Origin: Salinispora vitiensis
GTDB taxonomy: Bacteria > Actinomycetota > Actinomycetes > Mycobacteriales > Micromonosporaceae
Reading direction: 5' to 3'
Assembly (NCBI RefSeq): GCF_000378825.1
Contig: NZ_KB900388.1
Coordinates: 4,843,901 to 4,907,900, forward strand
Length of the DNA: 64,000 nt
Made by a program: the position numbers and the translations under genes. Shown in pieces: positions 60,530 to 64,000 of the stretch (position 1 is its first letter; the number at the start of each line of letters is the position of its first letter). The notes beneath the pieces are model-generated. The model had not been told where the DNA came from. It saw nothing but the letters and a program-made list of their open reading frames with translations, and did no database searches.

Positions 60530-61858
60530 ATGAACCCGCCGGCCGCCTCCGCAACCCGCTCCGCCTCGCCCCGCCGGATCGCCGCGCTCGCCCTGCCCGC
60601 CCTCGTGGTGCTCGCCGCCGAACCGCTGTACGTGCTGGTGGACACGGCGGTGGTGGGACACCTCGGCCGGGTCCCGCTCGCCGCGTTGGCGATCGGCGGC
60701 ACCGTGCTGACGCTCATCGCCTGGCTGGGCACGGTCGTCGCCTACGGCACCACCGGACGCTCCGCCCGGCGGTTCGGGGCTGGTGACCGCACCGCCGCCG
60801 TCGCCGAGGGGGTCCAAGCCTCCTGGCTCGCGCTCGCGGTGGGGGTCTTCGTCGCAGTCGGCATGCAGGTCGGCGGCGGCGTGCTCGCCCGTGCCCTCGT
60901 CGGGGCGGACAACGACGTGGCGGAGGCCGCCGCGCAGTGGCTGCGGATCGCGGCGCTCGGCGCACCGGGTCTGCTCCTCGCCGCTGCTGGCAACGGCTGG
61001 CTGCGGGGCGTCCAGGACACCCGGCGGCCGCTGTGGTTCGTACTCGGCCCGAGTCTGCTCTCCGCGGTGCTCTGCCCGGTGCTGGTCTATCCCGTCGGGC
61101 TCGGCCTGCCCGGATCGGCGGTGGCCAACGTCGTGGCGCAGACGATCTCTGGTGCGCTCTTCGCCGGGGCGCTGGTCGCCGAGCGGGTGGCCCTCCGCCC
61201 CCGGCCCCGGGTCCTCGCCCAGCAGCTTGTGCTCAGTCGGGACCTGCTCATCCGCGGCGTCGCCTTCCAGGCGAGTTTCCTCTCCGCCACCGCGGTGGCG
61301 GCCCGTTTCGGCGCGGCGGCGGTCGGTGCCCACCAGATCGTCCTGCAACTCTGGTTCTTCACCGCCCTGGTGCTCGACGCGCTCGCCATCGCCGCGCAGG
61401 CCCTGGTCGGCGCCGCGCTGGGTGCCGACGACGCGGCCGCTGCCCGTGGACTGGCCCGCCGGATCGGATTGCTCGGCGCCGGCTGCGGCGTGGCGTTCGC
61501 GCTGGTAATCGCCGCAGGCGCCGGAGTGGTACCGGGCTGGTTCAGCGCCGATGGGCAGGTCCGCGCGGAGGCGATGGTGGCCTGGCCCTGGTTCGTCGCG
61601 ATGTTGCCGCTGGCGGGCGTCGTCTTCGCCCTGGACGGGGTGTTGATCGGTGCGGGGGACATCCGCTACCTGCGGAACCTCACGATCGTGGCGGCGCTGG
61701 GAGGATTTCTGCCGGCCATCTGGCTGGCGTACGGACTGGACCTCGGACTCGGCGGGATCTGGGCTGGGCTCACCTTTTTCGTGGTGCTCCGGCTGGCCGC
61801 CCTGCTGCTGCGCCTGCGCTCCGGTCGTTGGGCGGTCGTCGGCGCGGTCCGGACCTGA
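60530..61858 (+). CDS. MATE-family efflux transporter (DinF-like)
   Basis: A 442-residue membrane protein of the MATE/DinF family with about 12 TMs. Motifs: VVLAAEPLYVLVDTAVVGHL, GWLRGVQDTRRPLWFV, LDALAIAAQALVGAALGADD, and VFALDGVLIGAGDIRYLRN. It exports drugs or metabolites by cation antiport. I choose the ATG at 60530 (MNPPAAS), with AGGA ten bases upstream; a GTG six codons earlier also fits. It follows the nrnA gene, as in other actinobacteria. Confidence 0.92.
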   Translation: MNPPAASATRSASPRRIAALALPALVVLAAEPLYVLVDTAVVGHLGRVPLAALAIGGTVLTLIAWLGTVVAYGTTGRSARRFGAGDRTAAVAEGVQASWLALAVGVFVAVGMQVGGGVLARALVGADNDVAEAAAQWLRIAALGAPGLLLAAAGNGWLRGVQDTRRPLWFVLGPSLLSAVLCPVLVYPVGLGLPGSAVANVVAQTISGALFAGALVAERVALRPRPRVLAQQLVLSRDLLIRGVAFQASFLSATAVAARFGAAAVGAHQIVLQLWFFTALVLDALAIAAQALVGAALGADDAAAARGLARRIGLLGAGCGVAFALVIAAGAGVVPGWFSADGQVRAEAMVAWPWFVAMLPLAGVVFALDGVLIGAGDIRYLRNLTIVAALGGFLPAIWLAYGLDLGLGGIWAGLTFFVVLRLAALLLRLRSGRWAVVGAVRT

Positions 61859-61953
61859 GGCCGGCCGAGCGTCCGCTCCACCGTCGGCTGAGCTGGCCGG
61901 GCCGGACCCGCTGGGCGGGCCCAACCACCGGCCCGTGCCGCCAACCGCTTGGG

Positions 61954-62256
61954 TCAGGACAATTTGGGTAGCAGGACGTACACCGCCATCACCAGCGCCA
62001 GGGTCACGGCGAAGGACACGACGAAGCCGACCACCTTCATCGTGTTCGGGAAGCGTTGGTACAGCCGCCGTCGGGCCTGCCACACCTGCCACCGGCGGCG
62101 CAGGGCGGTGGCACCCGGGAGCGCGAGCAGTGCGGTGGCGATCCGGTCTCCAGCCGTGCGCCGAGCGGGCGGTGGGTCGAGCATCCAGGCGGGGAGACTG
62201 GGCGGCTGCTCCGGCTGGTGCAGCCGCGGGAACCGGCTCTGGCTCTGGGGCGACAT
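61954..62256 (-). CDS. Small one-TM membrane protein
   Basis: A 100-residue protein with a Pro/Gln-rich N-terminus (SPQSQSRFPRLHQPEQPPS), an Arg-rich middle (LRRRWQVWQARRRLYQRFP) and one TM at the end (VVGFVVSFAVTLALVMAVYV). It has GGAGG nine bases before the ATG at 62256, a strong SD. No family is recognised. It is transcribed opposite to its neighbours and converges with the MATE gene. Confidence 0.75.
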   Translation of the reverse strand: MSPQSQSRFPRLHQPEQPPSLPAWMLDPPPARRTAGDRIATALLALPGATALRRRWQVWQARRRLYQRFPNTMKVVGFVVSFAVTLALVMAVYVLLPKLS

Positions 62257-62403
62257 GGATACGAACCTCCGGTGGGCTAGATGCCCCTTCGTAGCAGTAG
62301 GTGTCAATGCGACTCGTCGCGGAAGGAGCGGGTGGGTGGCACGGACGTCCGAGTGGGCGTCCCGGTGCCGGCCGGGCCCGCCCGTCTGGCAGGCTTGGCG
62401 GTC

Positions 62404-63288
62404 GTGAGCGCAGACGGACTGATCGTGGTCGACAAGCCCGGCGGCATGACATCGCACGACGTGGTGGCGCGGGTGCGCCGGCTGGCCCGGACCCGGCGGG
62501 TCGGGCACGGTGGCACGCTCGACCCGATGGCTACCGGGGTCCTGGTCCTCGGCGTAGGGCGAGCCACCCGGCTGCTGACCTACGTCATCGGGGCCGGCAA
62601 GAGCTACGCCGCCACGATTCGGCTGGGACAGGCGACGGTCACCGATGACGCCGAGGGGGATGTGATCTCCAGCGCCCCGGCTGGTCAGGTGAGCGAGGAG
62701 GCGGTTCGGGCCGTGCTGGCGGCGCAGACCGGTGCGGTGGACCAGGTGCCGAGCGCGGTCAGCGCCATCAAGATCGACGGTCAGCGGGCGTACCGCCGCG
62801 TTCGGGAGGGGGCCAGTGTTGACCTGCCGCCCCGGCGGGTCACCATCTCCCAGCTCGACGTACGGGCGCTGCGGCGCGACGAGCCGGACGTGGTGGACGT
62901 GGACGTGGACGTCACCTGCTCCTCCGGCACGTACGTGCGGGCGATCGCCCGGGACGCCGGCCAGGCGCTCGGCGTCGGCGGGCACCTCACCGCACTGCGG
63001 CGTACCGCCGTGGGCGGTTTCACCCTGGCCGAGGCCGCTACCCTCGATGAGCTGGAGCGCCGGGTACCCGAGGTGGTCACGCTCTCCCTCGCGGCGGCGG
63101 CCGACCGGTTCTTCCCGCGCCGGGAGGCGACCGCCGAGGAGGAGCGGGTGCTCTCCCACGGCGGTCCGTTGGACCCGGCGGGGATCGACGGCCCGTACGC
63201 CGTCTTCGGCCCGGCGGGCGGGTTGGTCGCTATCGTCAGCGAGCGGGCCGGTCGGGCCCGTGCCGAGATCGTGCTGGCCCCGGCCTGA
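62404..63288 (+). CDS. truB: tRNA pseudouridine-55 synthase
   Basis: A 294-residue TruB that makes pseudouridine 55 in the T-loop of tRNAs. The N-terminus is LIVVDKPGGMTSHDVVARVR, and the catalytic Asp lies in VGHGGTLDPMATGVLVLGVG, with SGTYVRAIARDAGQALGVGG later and a PUA-like C-terminus. GTG at 62404 (MSADGLIVV). Longer open sequence upstream is Arg/Gly-rich and rejected. The next gene starts 38 bases downstream. Confidence 0.96.
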   Translation: MSADGLIVVDKPGGMTSHDVVARVRRLARTRRVGHGGTLDPMATGVLVLGVGRATRLLTYVIGAGKSYAATIRLGQATVTDDAEGDVISSAPAGQVSEEAVRAVLAAQTGAVDQVPSAVSAIKIDGQRAYRRVREGASVDLPPRRVTISQLDVRALRRDEPDVVDVDVDVTCSSGTYVRAIARDAGQALGVGGHLTALRRTAVGGFTLAEAATLDELERRVPEVVTLSLAAAADRFFPRREATAEEERVLSHGGPLDPAGIDGPYAVFGPAGGLVAIVSERAGRARAEIVLAPA

Positions 63289-63326
63289 CGGCGCGGCGGT
63301 CGGGACAGCGACAGGGGAGGAGCGTT

Positions 63327-64000
63327 ATGCAGCGGTGGCGGGGGTACGACGCGGCGCCCGGCGGTTGGGGCCGGTCGGTCGTCACCATCGGGGTCTTCGA
63401 CGGCGTGCACCGGGGGCACCAGGCGATCATCGGGCACGCGGCGGCGCGGGCTCGCGAACTCGGCGTCAAGTCGGTGGTGGTCACCTTCGATCCGCACCCC
63501 GCCGAGGTGGTGCGTCCGGGTTCGCACCCGGCGGTGCTCACCGAGCCGGCCCGGAAGGCCGAGTTGATCGAGGCGCTCGGCGTGGACGTGCTCTGCGTGG
63601 TGCCGTTCACCCCGGACTTCTCCCGGCTGTCGGCGGAGGCGTTCGCGCACGACGTTCTGGTCGAGCACCTGCACGCCGCGCTGGTCGTGGTGGGGGAGAA
63701 CTTCCGGTTTGGGCATCGGGCCGCGGGGGACGTGGCGCTGCTGGAGCAGCTCGGCCGGACCTTCGGCTACGCCGTCGAGGGGGCACCCCTGGTGGCCGAG
63801 GCGGGGACGGTCTTCTCCTCCACGTACATCCGGTCGTGTGTCGCCGCCGGGGACGTGGTGGCCGCTGCCAGCGCCCTGGGGCGGCCGCACCGGCTGGAGG
63901 GCGTGGTGGTCCGCGGCGACGGGCGCGGTCGCGAGCTGGGCTTCCCCACCGCGAATCTGCTCTGCCACCGGTACGCCGCGGTCCCGGCCGACGGCATCTA
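63327..64000 (+). CDS. ribF: Riboflavin kinase/FAD synthetase, 3' end beyond window
   Basis: Bifunctional RibF makes FMN from riboflavin and then FAD. The visible 224 residues cover the nucleotidyltransferase domain (VVTIGVFDGVHRGHQAIIGH, VVTFDPHPAEVVRP, VVVGENFRFGHRAAGDV, FSSTYIRSCVAAGDVVAA) and the start of the riboflavin kinase domain (GRELGFPTANL). ATG at 63327 with GGGGAGGAGCG upstream. The gene runs out of the window, so the C-terminal kinase domain is not seen. It follows truB as in most actinobacteria. Confidence 0.95.
   Translation, partial: MQRWRGYDAAPGGWGRSVVTIGVFDGVHRGHQAIIGHAAARARELGVKSVVVTFDPHPAEVVRPGSHPAVLTEPARKAELIEALGVDVLCVVPFTPDFSRLSAEAFAHDVLVEHLHAALVVVGENFRFGHRAAGDVALLEQLGRTFGYAVEGAPLVAEAGTVFSSTYIRSCVAAGDVVAAASALGRPHRLEGVVVRGDGRGRELGFPTANLLCHRYAAVPADGI

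Noticed and set aside
59249..62452. 1067-codon open frame on the minus strand across several genes
   Set aside because: It is antisense to the two membrane genes and the MATE gene, and its translation is low-complexity Arg/Pro/Gly/His with no motif. Such frames are expected in high-GC DNA.
1..64000. tRNA genes, IS elements or integrases
   Set aside because: I scanned for T-arm signatures and transposase/integrase motifs and found none; the accessory regions show no attachment-site duplications that I could see.

Overview
The window is high-GC actinobacterial DNA, with GTG starts as common as ATG, GTGA/ATGA gene overlaps and mycothiol- and F420-type enzymes. Gene order and protein features point to Micromonosporaceae (Salinispora/Micromonospora-like). 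The genus is an inference; there is no rRNA gene here. I saw no tRNA, rRNA, CRISPR array or transposase.

Four blocks of conserved housekeeping genes are separated by accessory DNA. Block 1 (1-5.2 kb) is frr, cdsA, rlmN, a repeat-bearing DivIVA-domain protein and a small membrane protein. Block 2 (29.6-34.3 kb) is dxr, a site-2 protease, ispG and a GNAT acetyltransferase, so two MEP isoprenoid-pathway genes flank an intramembrane protease. Block 3 (48.7-50.3 kb) is methionine aminopeptidase and a VIT-type metal transporter. Block 4 (52-64 kb) is the translation/ribosome-assembly string rimP, nusA, ylxR, infB, a DUF503 gene, rbfA, a DHH phosphoesterase, a MATE pump, truB and ribF (cut by the window end).

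Accessory region A (5.3-29.5 kb) starts with a metallo-beta-lactamase-fold/Rieske fusion and a FAD oxidoreductase. It then has a divergent pair of giant secreted proteins. One is a DNRLRE/FG-GAP beta-propeller protein. The other is a 2594-residue SpvB-RHS-ricin lectin-HINT protein ending in an HNH nuclease toxin, followed at once by a probable immunity gene. Next is a minus-strand run of PadR regulator, ABC ATPase, FtsX-type permease, cytochrome P450 and 3Fe-4S ferredoxin. Divergent from padR is a Clp_N/HTH gene whose leaderless promoter carries two identical-arm palindromes, followed by a nitrilase-family amidohydrolase and an HTH-DUF5753/DUF397 pair.

Accessory region B (34.3-48.7 kb) holds an ECF sigma factor overlapping a one-TM partner, two DinB-superfamily proteins, a secreted lysozyme-fold protein, a fused two-NBD ABC transporter, a dicarboxylate/amino acid symporter, a thiolase, a DUF574 methyltransferase and a PAS-GGDEF-EAL protein. 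Between blocks 3 and 4 lie an F420-type reductase and a two-gene unit of DUF4439 protein and Tat lipoprotein.

The clearest candidates for an undescribed system are the RHS-HINT-HNH toxin with its immunity gene and FG-GAP partner, and the Clp_N/HTH gene with its paired-palindrome promoter. Several intergenic gaps also hold degenerate short tandem repeats, and many units end in strong hairpin terminators.
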